From Powellomyces hirtus (lineage: Eukaryota; Chytridiomycota; Chytridiomycetes; Spizellomycetales; Powellomycetaceae), in NCBI GenBank assembly GCA_025526995.1, contig JAHLKG010000022.1, positions 310,001-374,000 on the forward strand: a stretch of 64,000 nt of DNA. Reading direction: 5' to 3'. The first letter of the stretch is position 1. Every line of letters begins with the position of its first letter. Below, piece after piece: positions 47,801 through 58,743 of the stretch. The position numbers were made by a program, and so were the translations under genes. Under the pieces are notes generated by a model. It was not told the origin of the DNA. It was given only the letters and a program-made list of their open reading frames with translations, and did not search any database.

Positions 47801-49401
47801 GTGACAACAAGCATGCGCGCGATCATTCTTGATTGTTGGGCGGGCAGCGTGTGTGGGGTTGTGTTACGCTGGCGGGGAGCGTTGCGGGCGGAGTTTCTGC
47901 AGTGGCACGTGACTGGCCGCATCGCGTCAGCAAGAAGAGCGCGCGAAAAACGTGCCTGGTTCGATTGTAATTCATGGGGAGTGTGAGAAAAAGTGAAGTG
48001 AGACAAAGCCATGCCGCTGTTTGCGCCGCCGACCGGCTTAGCGCCACGCGCTATCGGGGTCGCCCCATCTGAGCTTTTAGATGAATTTTGCAACGGACCC
48101 AACGAGGAGGAAATCGCGATCTGCGGGGGGCATTTCGTCAACGTTTCTGGTTGTGGCCCCATCATCACACGAGGGTAATACGTGCATGCGTCGAGTGAGT
48201 ATACGCAAAAGATCAACCGAGAGAGCAGGGCAGAGAGAGGAATTTTGTATGTAGCCCTTTGGGTTGAAGTTTTGCACCCCTGACTTGTGTAGCGTTTCAG
48301 CCACGCGAGGTGCCAAACAGTCGTCCGAGGCCCCCACCACCAGGCGCTCGTCGGAGGGAAGGGGAGACCAGAACAAAGGGAGATTGACGTGGGGGGCTGC
48401 TATTACATCGTCAGGTATGAAGTGGGGAGAAAAGACCCGTGTCGTTTCCCGCCTTCTGCTTGGCCCTTCCGAACAAACAAGTGTGAAAAAATACCTCACC
48501 CTCCCCTCACTCCGCTCACTTCCCCCATCCACCTCCAGGGCGCTGACCTTTCCCCAGTGAGTAACGGCGAAAGGGAAACAACGTCGCCGTTTCGTCCCCT
48601 CCCCTTCGCCTCTGGCTCTCTCGGCTAAATTGCCCTCGATGACATCGAATTGCCAAACAATCTGCAACGAAACAAGTATCACTCTTGCCTCCACATCCCC
48701 CATCCCACCCGCTACCGTTCCAAAGCTTAATACGCCCGAGAGCTGGTTGATATCCGAAGAATACCTCATCGACAAATAGCATCCTTTCACCAAGACAAGG
48801 AAGGAGATAACTTTTCTCAAACAATACCATCCCAACTCCGACCCCCGCCCCTGTTTGAGAGTTTCTCTGCCTTTTGCACGGCATTTTCCGCTTGCGCACG
48901 AGCCGCTGAGCAGTCATTTTCTTTCCGACTTCGAACAAGCTGCTCCTCCCTTTCCTCGTCTGACCGAGGGACCCACGACCATTTTCGCACCCAATATCCC
49001 TCAGCCCCTCACTTTTGCCCCAGGAATTCACTTTTTTTGACTCTCTCAGTTCGTCCACCCAGAATCGGAGCAGACCACTACGCAAGCAAGAAAACGTACG
49101 TCTCCACAAGGCTCGGACCCCGCGATTGCCGCCCCCACACTTCATTTCAATTCGTCGTAGTGCCCCGGAAGTAATAGTCGGTGTTAGTCGTTCGTCGGTG
49201 GTTTGCTATCGTCACCGGTCGGGACTTGGACTCTTAAGGTAAGGATTGGTGTTAGGCTTTAATACTTTCTGTGCGGCTCTCTGTAGGTTGCACCACTCGC
49301 CGCCTTAAACCCGCTGGCCTTGTGTACCATCTTTCCTCTTTCCTCACCAGTCTTTCGTCTTCTCTTTCCCTTTTCACTTGTCCCAGTTGCTCTCACGAAC
49401 A
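44853..49401. other. 4.5-kb stretch without a firm gene
   Basis: I could not build a convincing gene. Notable items are a T run at 44990-45012, C runs near 45221 and 45969, and an imperfect direct repeat (ATTTTAACAAAA core) at about 46815-46870 and 46885-46941. A minus-strand frame at 45718-46131 and a plus frame at 46988-47323 have mildly protein-like composition but no family match. The right end, from about 48,900, is probably the promoter and leader of the SAP-domain gene. It has a possible leader intron with donor GTAAGG near 49239 and acceptor TGTAG near 49288. Confidence 0.4.
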
Positions 49402-51823
49402 ATGTCTGATGGTTCGTTCATGGTTGCCGACGCTGGCGTCGGCAACGGATTCGGAATGGCTGAGTATAGCGAGAGCCCTCTGACTTCGGAGCACAACGCT
49501 CTATCCTACTCTGCGCTGTTTGGAGACGCTGGTGTCTCATCATCCGGTGTCAACGACATGATGGTGGGGATGTCGGGGGAACCAATACACCCCTCCCCGC
49601 CACTGCAAAACCACTTCCAGCAGCACTACGAGACGCAGCAGCAGCAGCAGCATCAACTGCAACAACAACCATCCCAGTCGTACATGGAGGATGACACGGA
49701 CGTTATGGCTCTGTGGCTCCGAAGCAATGAATCGATGGAAGTTGCGACCGACAACGCTGGCTTCCCACCCGAGTTCAAGGATCAGGCAGCGACGCATCAT
49801 CACCAGCCGCAGGACGGCTACCTGATGATGGATGCTCTGCGAGATGCGACTGCTCAGATGAGCATGAACGGCGGGCAGCAAACTGCGGCGGCGGCGTATC
49901 TGCGGAACCGATCTCTGTCGGAAGGATCCGAGCGGTTAACCCTGGCTGAGCAAACCAACATTGCCTACCCCTACACAACGCCCGTCATGACTCTAGGCGA
50001 CCACCGATTCGGCGACGCCTCCATGCAGCAACAGCAGCAACAGCACCAGCAGCGCATGCAGTCGCCGCTGGTGACTGCTCTGGTCAGTCCTCCTCCAGTT
50101 GACTACTCGATGTTCCCCGTACAGCAACAGCACTTTGGATACGATCAAGACCTCCAGATGCAGCAATTGCAGTTCCAGCAACAACAACAGCAACGCTTCC
50201 AGCAACAGCAAATCCTCCAGCTGCAGCATCAACAGCATATGCAGCAACATCTCCATCGCCAGCAGCAGCAGCAGCAGCAACACATGCAGACCGACAAGGG
50301 CACGCGAGATGATTCAGTCATGAGCGCAGTTCCTCCCTCCGCCGCACCGTTGCGCAGAGCGCGTGCAAACACTATTCCGGGATCCTCGGCTGCCCATCTC
50401 TTGAAGACTGAGACCGGTAGTTACAACAGCAGCACGGGAAACAACAGCAGCCCTGGTGGCATGTCTTCCTCGCCGCACTCTCCGTTGTACAAGCAGCCTA
50501 ACACAGCGAAACGTCACGAGCTGCACGCACCTTACTCTCTCAAGTCACCGCATTCTCGCCTCAGCAACCGCGAGCTGAGCGCCTACAGACCTAATCCCAC
50601 AAGCGCAAGCACGTCCCCTACCACCGACGCGACTGGAAAGGGAATGCGGACCGGATTGGCGCCCATCGCGACTAACGGACGGGACAGAAACATGTCCGCG
50701 CCACCATTGCCAATGCTCGCGCCCATGGTAAACTCGCAATCCGCTCCAGTCCCGATGTTCGCTTCAAGCTTCCCCCTGCCGTCACCAGCAGTGAATACCC
50801 CCGTCGGCGGGCCGGCAGGTCTTTTATTCTCCCCGGCATCGGGAGCGACCAGCGCCAGCAAACCAGGCGCTATCCCGCTTCTTCCCATCCCGCCCGTTCA
50901 CACCCGCAAAGATCAGCCCACCTTGACGCCCACCGAGCAGTACGCGAAACTGGACGCTGAGCTCCTCGCGGCTGACTTTGATGATATCACAGTGGCCGAG
51001 CTCAAGGACATGCTGCGCAATCGCAGCTTGCCGTCCAGTGGCAAAAAAGCGGTCCTTCTTCAGCGCCTCCAAGACGAGATTACTCTCATTGCCAAACGCA
51101 AAGATGGAACACTAAAGTCCGAAGACGACCCGAGACATCCGCTTTATCACCAGGTCAAGCAGATGATGCAGCTTCGTCAGCTCCAGATGTTCCACCAAAG
51201 CATGATGGGCTTCGACCCCAACAACACGATCACTGCCTCCCCGACGTCGGCCGGACCCTTCCCCGACTCGATCAATACCTCGACTCCATCTCCCGTCCTT
51301 CACTCTGCAGCCACGGCATTGAGCACGTCCCCGCAATCTCTGTCGTCGCCACTCCCCAACCCAGCCATCCTGTCCCTCTCACCCCTCCAAGTCAAACCAC
51401 CTGGCCAGCAACGCCGCGTCCGTCCCCGATCCGTCTCGGACCCCCGCGTCGTGCTCTCCAAGTCGGTCGATTGGGGATCACCCCTGCGTAACCCGATTGT
51501 GAGACAGATTCGAGTCCAGCAGCAGCAACCGTTCGACTACGAGAGCGACAGCAGCAATGCACAGCACATGCAGCTTAGTTCGACTTTTGTGACTCCGAAC
51601 CAGGGCCAGCAGTTGCCCCTTCTTGCTCCCGCGGCTCCTACGAGCAGCGCATCTTGGTCGCAGGAATCGACCCAGGCTGATGGTAAGCGTCCAGCTATTT
51701 GCTCCTCTTGTCTCACACATCAATGCTGACCCTCCCGTGTCCTCCTTTCTTTCCCTTCCAGTCAACAACATGGCAGCTTTCACAAACATCTCTCCCGCAT
51801 CCGATTTTACTTTCGCTTCCTAA
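49402..51823 (+). CDS. SAP-domain protein, Gln-rich
   Basis: Two exons, 49402-51682 and 51762-51823, give 780 residues. A SAP motif near residues 530-565 (FDDITVAELKDMLRNRSLP then a helix with LLQRLQDEI) suggests DNA or chromatin binding. The N-terminal half carries several Gln runs. Basic-Ser sites of 14-3-3/AGC-kinase type are present (RRARANTIP, RPRSVSDP, RNRSLSEG), suggesting regulation by phosphorylation. I do not recognise an orthologue. It could be a transcriptional coactivator. The start ATG at 49402 is the first ATG in this frame after the upstream stop. Confidence 0.8.
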
Positions 51824-52631
51824 CAAAACCCACCAACAACCTACGGCCTCATATCATAACCCCGCCGGCTCCGGGCTGGTCCCCGCGCGCGCGCGGCGAG
51901 GATAGACATTTGAACGCAAACACCACCCCGCAACGCCCCTCGATAACTTAAGACGTTCTTTTTTATTTGTGTATCTATATTGTCGGACGACGGGATCTCT
52001 ACTTTCTGGAAAAGTTCCATCCCTCCTCCTCCTGCAATTTTGTTTACACGAACCCAGTTTTTTGTTCAAAACGTAGAACAATAGAGTTTGTTACAAGTAC
52101 ATAAGTGTATCTCTGTCTCTTTTCCTATGTTCTTTGGTGGCTCCTTGAGGGGCTGACCTTAGAACACTGTTGTGACCTGTAACAATCACAAAGTGTAACC
52201 ATTCGAATATTGACGCATTGACCTGATTTGAGTCACGTGACTGAAGAAAAAGCAGATAGATAGGTTTATTGTCCACAGACTCATAGTCTTGACTAAACAA
52301 CTTGTTTACAAGCATACAATACCTATCTCCTTGTCTCTACACACAGCTACATCATTGGTTTGTATCAGAAGAGGAGTGTTAACCTTGAAAGAAGGTCACA
52401 TGTCATATGTCCTGTGTTCAAATACCACAATAGTAGTGATATGGACTATTTCCCTAAGCAACTGGTTTGATCCCCGAAAAACGCAGGTCAGAGTTTGCTG
52501 AAGAGTGGCTGAAATAAGCTTGATTTTTATCATATGTCTCCTCAAACTAGAATAAGGCGTATCTTTGTATTAAATGAACTAGCTGCTGTATCTGTGATAA
52601 AAAAAGTGGCTTAATAGTTGTTGTGATAAGC
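51824..52631. other. intergenic spacer up to the retroelement
   Basis: 3' region of the SAP-domain gene, then A/T-rich sequence with a GTCACGTGACTG site near 52233. No gene was recognised. The last five bases, AAAAT (52632-52636), are the left target duplication of the retroelement. Confidence 0.5.
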
Positions 52632-52636
52632 AAAAT

Positions 52637-52911
52637 TGTAATAATACTAGGTCCGTTGCCAGAGTCTAGTCTTCTATTCGGGAATTCCCTCTGTCTAATT
52701 CTACTGTACGATCTGTAAGCCTTGAATACACCCTTGTCGGAGTATTCCTACTCTTCTTTTGGACCGCGGAGTGGTCCCAGTCACGTGATGGCCATCCGTG
52801 GCCATCCCTAAGGTCTAGTACCCTTCGGAATGCTGACACTAGCATTTGTCTCGTGTGGGGCTCTTCCTGACGCATGTTCAGGCTTAGGCTGGCAAGCCAC
52901 GCCTCATTACA
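52637..52911 (-). repeat. 3' LTR of the chromovirus
   Basis: 275 bp, TGTAAT...ATTACA. By eye it differs from the 5' LTR at roughly thirty sites, mostly transitions, so the insertion is old. It contains a GTCACGTGATGGCCAT block shared by all copies. Confidence 0.93.
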
Positions 52912-52919
52912 CCCCCCTT
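52912..52919 (-). other. polypurine tract
   Basis: The minus strand reads AAGGGGGG directly before the 3' LTR, the expected place for the plus-strand primer of reverse transcription. Confidence 0.75.
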
Positions 52920-53208
52920 AGATTTGCGACTATCTCGTAGGCTTGAATCGCTTCAGCAAGGCGAGGCTTGCCTAAGCCGAACGGCCGCGGGGTAACGAAG
53001 GTTGACCTGGTTGTGGGTATGTAAGGCCGGTGAAGCGACTCTGGTGCCAGTTGCGACACGGTAGCCTCCGCTGGGTAATCCTAGGGAATGAAACACTGAC
53101 ACCTGAAATGCCGAGCGTTCCCAGCCAGAACGAGCCTTCAAAAAGCGCTGCCCGCTAAGTTCCCTCTCGGTTTCTTTCTTTCTTCTGTAACTGACAACAG
53201 CAACAACA

Positions 53209-53971
53209 ATGGACGCCAAACACAACCACTCCCCGTCCCCAGACACCACCACTACCACCACTACGGCCAAGCGCTGTAACACTCAACAGCTGCAGAAGGC
53301 AGCCGCAAAGAGGGTCCAGCTCGCCGGGGTGAGTAAAGTTTGACCGCCTCTGCTGATCGCAGGAATCCTCTTATACCGTCTCGCAGGAGCCGCCTGTCCA
53401 CTACAATTTGTCTCTGGAGGTCGAGGCCGCCGCCAGCACCTGCTGGAAATGTGGCCTGCACAAGGGTGGCAAGATGTTCCTTGGGGAATGCCATCATATG
53501 ATCTGTCGGCCATGTAACGTGGCCTTGGCCAACGCCACAGTTCGTTCCCTGTTGTTGTGAGGCTTCCCGGTGTCGTTTGGTACTCACTTCCTCTTTCTTC
53601 TTCCCTTCCGTAGGACACTGGCCCTCTGGGCCAGTTTGTCTGTGGCATCGGACAGTGCAGGAGGACCCTGCACTTCGGTGCAATCCCGGTCTGCTGCGTC
53701 CATGACACCTGCCCCTCCACCGTGGTGGACCTCTGTTGGCTCCCCTGTGCCCATGTCAACTGCATGGTGCACATCCGCGCATAAGTCATTTCCGCCATTT
53801 GATTGTACACTTACCTTGCCGGCTGATCCACTCCTTCCGTAGCAAAATGAACATTGCCAATTTTGGGCCGCTCTGATGCGGCATGGGGGAGCGCTGCCAC
53901 GGGGCCAAATGCCTCTTCTCCTTTACGCGCATCAACTAGTTAGCTTCCCCCCCCTTTTTTCTTGTACATAA
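53209..53971 (+). CDS. antisense spliced gene in the retroelement, RING-like Cys-rich protein
   Basis: It lies between the chromodomain and the 3' LTR, opposite to gag-pol. I read four exons: 53209-53328, 53387-53539, 53614-53766 and 53843-53971. Introns are 58, 74 and 76 nt; the last two end in the same TTCCGTAG. Exon 1 is Thr/His-rich. Exon 2 has C-x2-C-x12-C-x-H-x2-C-x2-C (TCWKCGLHKGG then ECHHMICRPC), the RING spacing for six of eight ligands, and a C-x4-C pair follows at the start of exon 3. A second finger-like set ends in LPCAHVNC, a RING-like core. If the last intron is not used, the protein stops at 53784 with 147 residues. RING proteins are usually ubiquitin ligases; no function is shown here. 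The frame is intact although the pol genes are broken. Confidence 0.5.
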
Positions 53972-54179
53972 TTTTGTCCTTTGCGGCCTCTGGGCCGTAA
54001 AATCAAATTCAGTACCCAGATCTCATTGGTGTACTTTCCTCTCATCGCTGTGCTTCCTTGAGTCTTGGGGCATTTTGTATGCACCCGCTGTGTCCAATGT
54101 CGCTTGGCTTCCTTCTGGCTATGGTGCTCATGGTCGATGCCCTGCATCACCCTTCCCAGCTGGGGAAGACCACCCAGCG

Positions 54180-54985
54180 GTCCCTCGGCCATTGTCCAAC
54201 AATGCCGGTACCTCACCTAGTGAGGTCTACTGCCTTGCAGTCTTCGGCTCATTGCCCAGCGATCCCGGCATCATGTCCAGCAACGTATGCTGCCCAGCAG
54301 CCTTTGGCCATTGTCCAACGATGCCGGCATCTCACCTCGTGAGGTCTACTGCCTCACAGTCTTTGGCTCATTGCTCAGCAATCCCGGCATCTTGCCCAGT
54401 GAGGTATGTCATCCAGCAACCTTCGGCCTATCGTCAAACAATGCCGGTATCTTGGCCGAAGCCCTTCTCTTCCCCTTTGCGTGGGTATGTACTATGGCCA
54501 TGGTCTCCGCGGGTCTCAAGGTATGCTGCTATGCAAATCTGGTGCTGGTCACCTTGCATTGGCCAGCCGGTTGATGCCCAGCATCACCCTTCTCACCCAG
54601 TGAGGTATGCCGCCCAGCGGCCTTCAGCCCACCGTCAAACGATGCCGGAATCTTGGCCGAAGCCCTTCTCTTCCCCTTCGCGTGGGTATGTACTACGGCC
54701 ATGGTCCTCGCAGGTCTCAAGGTACGGTGCCATGCAGATCTGGTGCCGGTCACCTTGCATCAGCCAGCCGTCGGCTCATCGCCCGGCAATCCCGGCATCT
54801 CACCCAGTGAGATATGCTGCCTTGCAGCCTTTGGCCACTGTCCAACAATGCCGGCATCTCGCCTAGCGAGGTATGCTGCCCAGCAGCCTTTGGCCATCGT
54901 CCCACGATGCCAACATCTTGCCCAGCGAGGTATGCTGCCCAGCAGCCTTCGGCCATTGTCCAACGATGCCGGGATCTTGCACTAT
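54180..54985. repeat. degenerate minisatellite inside the retroelement
   Basis: Tandem, imperfect units of about 55-65 bp share a GATGCCGGCATC core followed by CACC(T/C)AGTGAGGTMTACTGCC-type sequence and a CAGCAGCCTTTGGCC segment. Around 54430-54560 and 54640-54780 a longer variant containing GGCCGAAGCCCTTCTCTTCC is repeated. It has long open frames in several phases, as expected of a repeat whose units are near multiples of three. I do not think it codes. Confidence 0.75.
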
Positions 54986-55143
54986 AATGTCCTCTACCTC
55001 AAGTAGCATATCTCTTGTTAATTTACGGTACAGCTCGCTATCTAGGTTCTTTTATGTCACCTGGCTGCTAGCCTTTGGCCGCAGTCCTCTCCGGGGTGCT
55101 CCTTAAGCCATTCTTCCAGTGCGGTTGTTCCCTTCACATGTGC

Positions 55144-55420
55144 CTAGGGCTCCCACGTGTTCTGGATGTTGTTGTAACCTGTCCATTTGACTAAGAATTG
55201 CTCGGTGTTCCTGTGCCATCTTGCATTTAGAATCTTGTCCACTTGATAGGTTTCCTGACCGTCCTCGTCCTTCTCGGACTCCGGCGGAGCGGTGACCTGT
55301 CTGTACGGTGTACTGGCCGGGTCATGGTAACGTTTCAGAATGCTGACATGAAAGACTGGGTGCAACCTGGTGAACTCCTTGGGTAGTTCGAGCTCGTAGG
55401 TGTCAGGATGTGGGCCCTTG
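55144..55420 (-). pseudogene. integrase C-terminal chromodomain
   Basis: The minus strand encodes LHPVFHVSILKRYHD, the usual end of the integrase C-terminal domain, then a chromodomain with YQVDKILNARW, FLVKWTGY and NTWEP. Chromodomains steer such elements towards modified histones. It is cut off from the rest of integrase by the solo LTR at 55421-55695 and its TSD. Confidence 0.88.
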
Positions 55421-55695
55421 TGTAATAATACTATGTCCGTTGCCAGAGTCTAGTCTTCTATTCGGGAATTCCCTCTGTCTAATTCTATTGTAAGATCTCT
55501 AAGTCTTGAATATGCCCTTGTTGGAGTATTCCTACTTTTCTTCTGCACTGCGGGGCGGTCCTGGTCACGTGATGGCCATCCGTGGCCATCCCTAAGGTCT
55601 AGTACCCTGTGGGGTGCTTACGCTAGCATCCATCTCGCACGGGGCCCTGTTCAACGTGTGTCTGGGCTTAGACTGGTGAGCCACACCTCATTACA
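55421..55695 (-). repeat. nested solo LTR of the same family
   Basis: 275 bp, TGTAAT...ATTACA, flanked by CCTTG on both sides (55416-55420 and 55696-55700). It interrupts the integrase reading frame and shows that the family was active after this copy inserted. Confidence 0.92.
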
Positions 55696-55935
55696 CCTTG
55701 TTGGGTACTGTGAATGGCCCAATCCGTCGCTCAGCTAGCTTTTTGTTCCTTGTGGTGACGCTGGTGATCGCAATACCCTCTCGATGGAGTAAGACCTTGT
55801 CACCCTCTCGGTATGCTTCCGTGTGCTTTTTGCGATCATAGTACTTTGCCTGCTGGTCCTGTGCGTCTTGGAGCCGATGCTGCATGATGCGGCTCACGTC
55901 AGCGAATTCCTTAATTCATATCTCCACGGCGGTTC
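55696..55935 (-). pseudogene. integrase C-terminal segment, fragment
   Basis: The minus strand reads MQHRLQDAQDQQAKYYDRKK and then DKVLLHREGI and RRIGPFTV, the GPY/F-type region of Ty3/gypsy integrases. It is bounded by the solo LTR on one side and the 365-bp element on the other. Confidence 0.85.
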
Positions 55936-56300
55936 TTTTGGAGATATCGGCGTTTCCAGTACTTTATCGGAAATGCAGAGGATTGGCCAAATTCGATGCA
56001 GCCTCCAGTATACTTCGTAAGAGGGGGTTACAGAGCTCTTCTGTGATGCAGTTGACAATGTAGAGTTGTCAGATGCACGGAGATGTAATGTATGTGAATG
56101 TATGTTATGTCTCAAAGTCTTATCGGTAATGTTTCGCTTTGAGCATTCTAATCTACTTTTTCTCCAATCACGTGACTACACGTGATCCAATTCAGCTCTT
56201 AGCGTTACCGGTATGACGGTCACGCGTTCTAGCCGGAGATTCCAAGTTAGGATCTAATGTAAGGACTAACGTTGAGTACGCAAGGCTCAACATTCCAATA
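55936..56300 (-). mobile_element. 365-bp LTR-like element, second copy, inside integrase
   Basis: Same length and sequence family as the element at 59890-60254, in the opposite orientation. The ends are TTTTGGAG...TTCCAATA, and the likely target duplication is GGTTC/GGTTT with one mismatch (55931-55935 and 56301-56305). It contains a double CACGTG site and splits integrase. Confidence 0.85.
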
Positions 56301-57186
56301 GGTTTGTGCCGATTGCCGTATCATCTCTCTGGAATTAGATGCTACCCATGGGTTCCTTACCCAGGGAATGTGGCCTAGGTCAATCTCAAAAGGAGGCAGT
56401 CCCGTCGATGTCTGTGGTGTTTGCTTGTAGTTGTACTCAAGTGTGGAGAGTAAGCTCTTCCAGTTGGAGCCGGCATAGTCAAGGAAAGGGCCCATGATTC
56501 CCTTGACCGTCTTGATGGCGTTCTCCGCCTTGCCGACGGTCTGTTGGTGGCATGCCAACAAGAGTCCCTGCTTGACGTCGAGTGCCCGCATGCGGTACCG
56601 CCAGAACTCTGATACCCATTTGGGGTCCCGATCGCTCACGATGGTGTGGGGCAACCCCGTATGGCAAAATGCCTGTTCCAGAAAGAGTTGAGCCGTTTCC
56701 TGAGCAGTAGCGTGTGTGTTAGTAGGTAGAAGTATCACGCGGCATGAAAGGTAGTCAATGATGAGGAGTATGGCATCCGCTGTCTTGGGCAGTCTGTTGC
56801 CGGTGTCATGTGAGGGGTTCTTTGTCACGTTGGGCTCTACCCGAGGTTCCCCCCCCCCCCCCCTTAGAGCCTGACCTGGGGAACAAGATATCCATGCCAA
56901 TTTGTTGCCAAAGAGCGTCAGGGATTGGTAAACTGCGGAGGAAGCCGATCGGCACGGTGCACTTGTGACGTTGGCATGTAGGGCAAGTGCGGACGTATTG
57001 GTACACATCACGCTCGATGTGAGGCCAATAGTACGACTCCAGAAGTTTGGCAAGCATCCGTTGGACACTGGAGTGGCCACCGTTCGCAAGGGAGTTGTGA
57101 TGGGTCTGAAAAAGTGGCCCCTGTAGGCTGTCGGAGACGTACCGACGGTCGTGGTACATCAAGAATCGGTCCGGAGGGGAGTCCAC
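56301..57186 (-). pseudogene. integrase core, frameshifted
   Basis: The zinc-binding part (HHNSLANGGHSSVQRML, then YVRTCPTCQRHKC) and the first catalytic Asp (QQIGMDILFP) lie in one frame. After a run of 15 C (56849-56863) the reading continues in another frame with DYLSCRVILLPTNTH, VSDRDPKWVSEFW and GKAENAIKTVKG, holding the second Asp and the Glu. The C run is the frameshift site; it could be a real indel or a base-calling error. The fragment ends at the inserted 365-bp element. Confidence 0.9.
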
Positions 57187-57285
57187 TGCCCGGAATCGGC
57201 GTGCATGGCCGGACAGGTTCTCCTGTGGGCCGTCAAGGGTTAGTAGGATGTTTTGGCTAAAATCATCGGATGCAAGCGTTCGGGT

Positions 57286-58743
57286 TCAGTCCGCATTGGT
57301 CGGCATGTGCGTCGTTGCGGTTATCTCCGGTTGCACAATGGCGGTGACCACGTCGATCTTGGCCTTGCAGGTCGCACACTTGGGGGCGTAAGTTGGGTCG
57401 CAACTTAGGAAGTTGGTGATCGAGTTCCATGTGCCGGGGAGGTATTCCACTGAGAAATCGAACTGTTGGAGGAACTCGACCCAGCCTGCTTGGCGACGTG
57501 ACAGGTGGGGTTGTTCCTGGAGGTAGATCAGGGACTTGTGGTCAACAAACACGCGGAATGGGCGGCCGATGAGGTAATGGCGGTTGGCGCGTATGGACTT
57601 GACTAATCCCAGTAGTTCTTGTTCATGCACGGGGTATCGAGTCTCGGCGGGTTGCATCTTGCGGGAGTAGTATGTCACCGGGCGAAGTTGCGGGAGGTTG
57701 GCTAAGCCCGATTTGGTGGTTGGTAGTGGGTGAGGGTAAGGGAAATCCCCTTTGGCCGGCTGCGCCAGCCATCCGCCGTAGGCGTAGCCCGATGCGTCCG
57801 TGAACAAGTAGGTGTCAAGCGCCGGGTCGAAGTACGCTAGGGTGGGTGCCGAGGAGCATAATTCCTTCAAGCGATTGAACGCTCGATCTTCCTCGTCACC
57901 CCACTGCCATGGGCGGTTGCCGGATTGCAGATTCGTTAGGGGTAGGGCAATCTGTGCATACTCGGGGATGTATTCCTTGACATAGTTGACAAGGCCCATG
58001 AAACTGAGGAGTTCCAGGGAGTTGGTCGGGCAAGGTCGTTCCCAGCCCGCGGTCACCTTGGAGAGGGCAATACTGAGGCCATCCTTGCCGACTCGGTGGC
58101 CGCAGAACTCGACTTTGTCAACCGCCCATTGACATTTGCTGGCTTTGATGTAAAGGCGATGTTCTGCCAGGGTCTTGAGGACCTCGTTGACATGCCGAAT
58201 GTGCGAACTCATGTTGGTGCTGAATATGAGAATATTGTCGAGGTATGAGATCACGTGGACGTTGTACTTGTCGCCCAAGAGTTTGTTGGTTAGTCGCTGG
58301 AATGTAGCTGGTGCATTAGTTGAACCCAAAGGTAGAACATTGTATTTGAAATGCCCAAAACGTGTTCGGAATGCCGTTTTCTCCCTATCTTCCAATCGAA
58401 TCACGATGCAGTGGTACGCGTCGCGGATGTCAATCGCGGTGCATACCCGCATGTTGACAAGCCTGTCACGCAGCTCCGAGAGGTTCAAAAGTGGCGTGGC
58501 ATCCTTGTGGGTCATCTTGTTCAGTGCCCGGTAGTCAATGCAGCAGCGTAAGCCGCCGTCCTTCTTTGGGGCAAATAGGACAGGTGCGCCCCACAGACTG
58601 CGAGAGTGTGAGATCCCACCCTTGTGCATTAACCGCTGCATCTGCTGGCTGAGCTCCTCCAATTTGTCAGGGCTCAAATGCTGGAGTGGCTGCATCACAG
58701 GCTTCGAGCCGGGTTTGAGCCAAATGGTGAAATTGTCCTTGTC
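57286..58743 (-). pseudogene. reverse transcriptase and RNase H, mutated active site
   Basis: A 470-codon stretch from the first Met has RT blocks APVLFAPKKDGGLR, CIDYRALNK, TAIDIRDAYH and LPLGSTNAPATFQ. The catalytic box reads SYLDNILIF where YLDD is expected, a single G-to-A change (GAC AAT). RNase H follows (LFTDASGYAYGGWL; VDHKSLIYLQ). A TGA separates it from protease, and another TGA (57286-57288) separates it from integrase. An active element would carry an uninterrupted polyprotein here. Confidence 0.93.

Noticed and set aside
54075..54866. 263-codon plus-strand frame
   Set aside because: It is a by-product of the minisatellite, which is open in several phases on both strands.
56849..56863. 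C15 run as a programmed frameshift site in integrase
   Set aside because: A homopolymer indel or sequencing error is simpler, and the element is already dead for other reasons.
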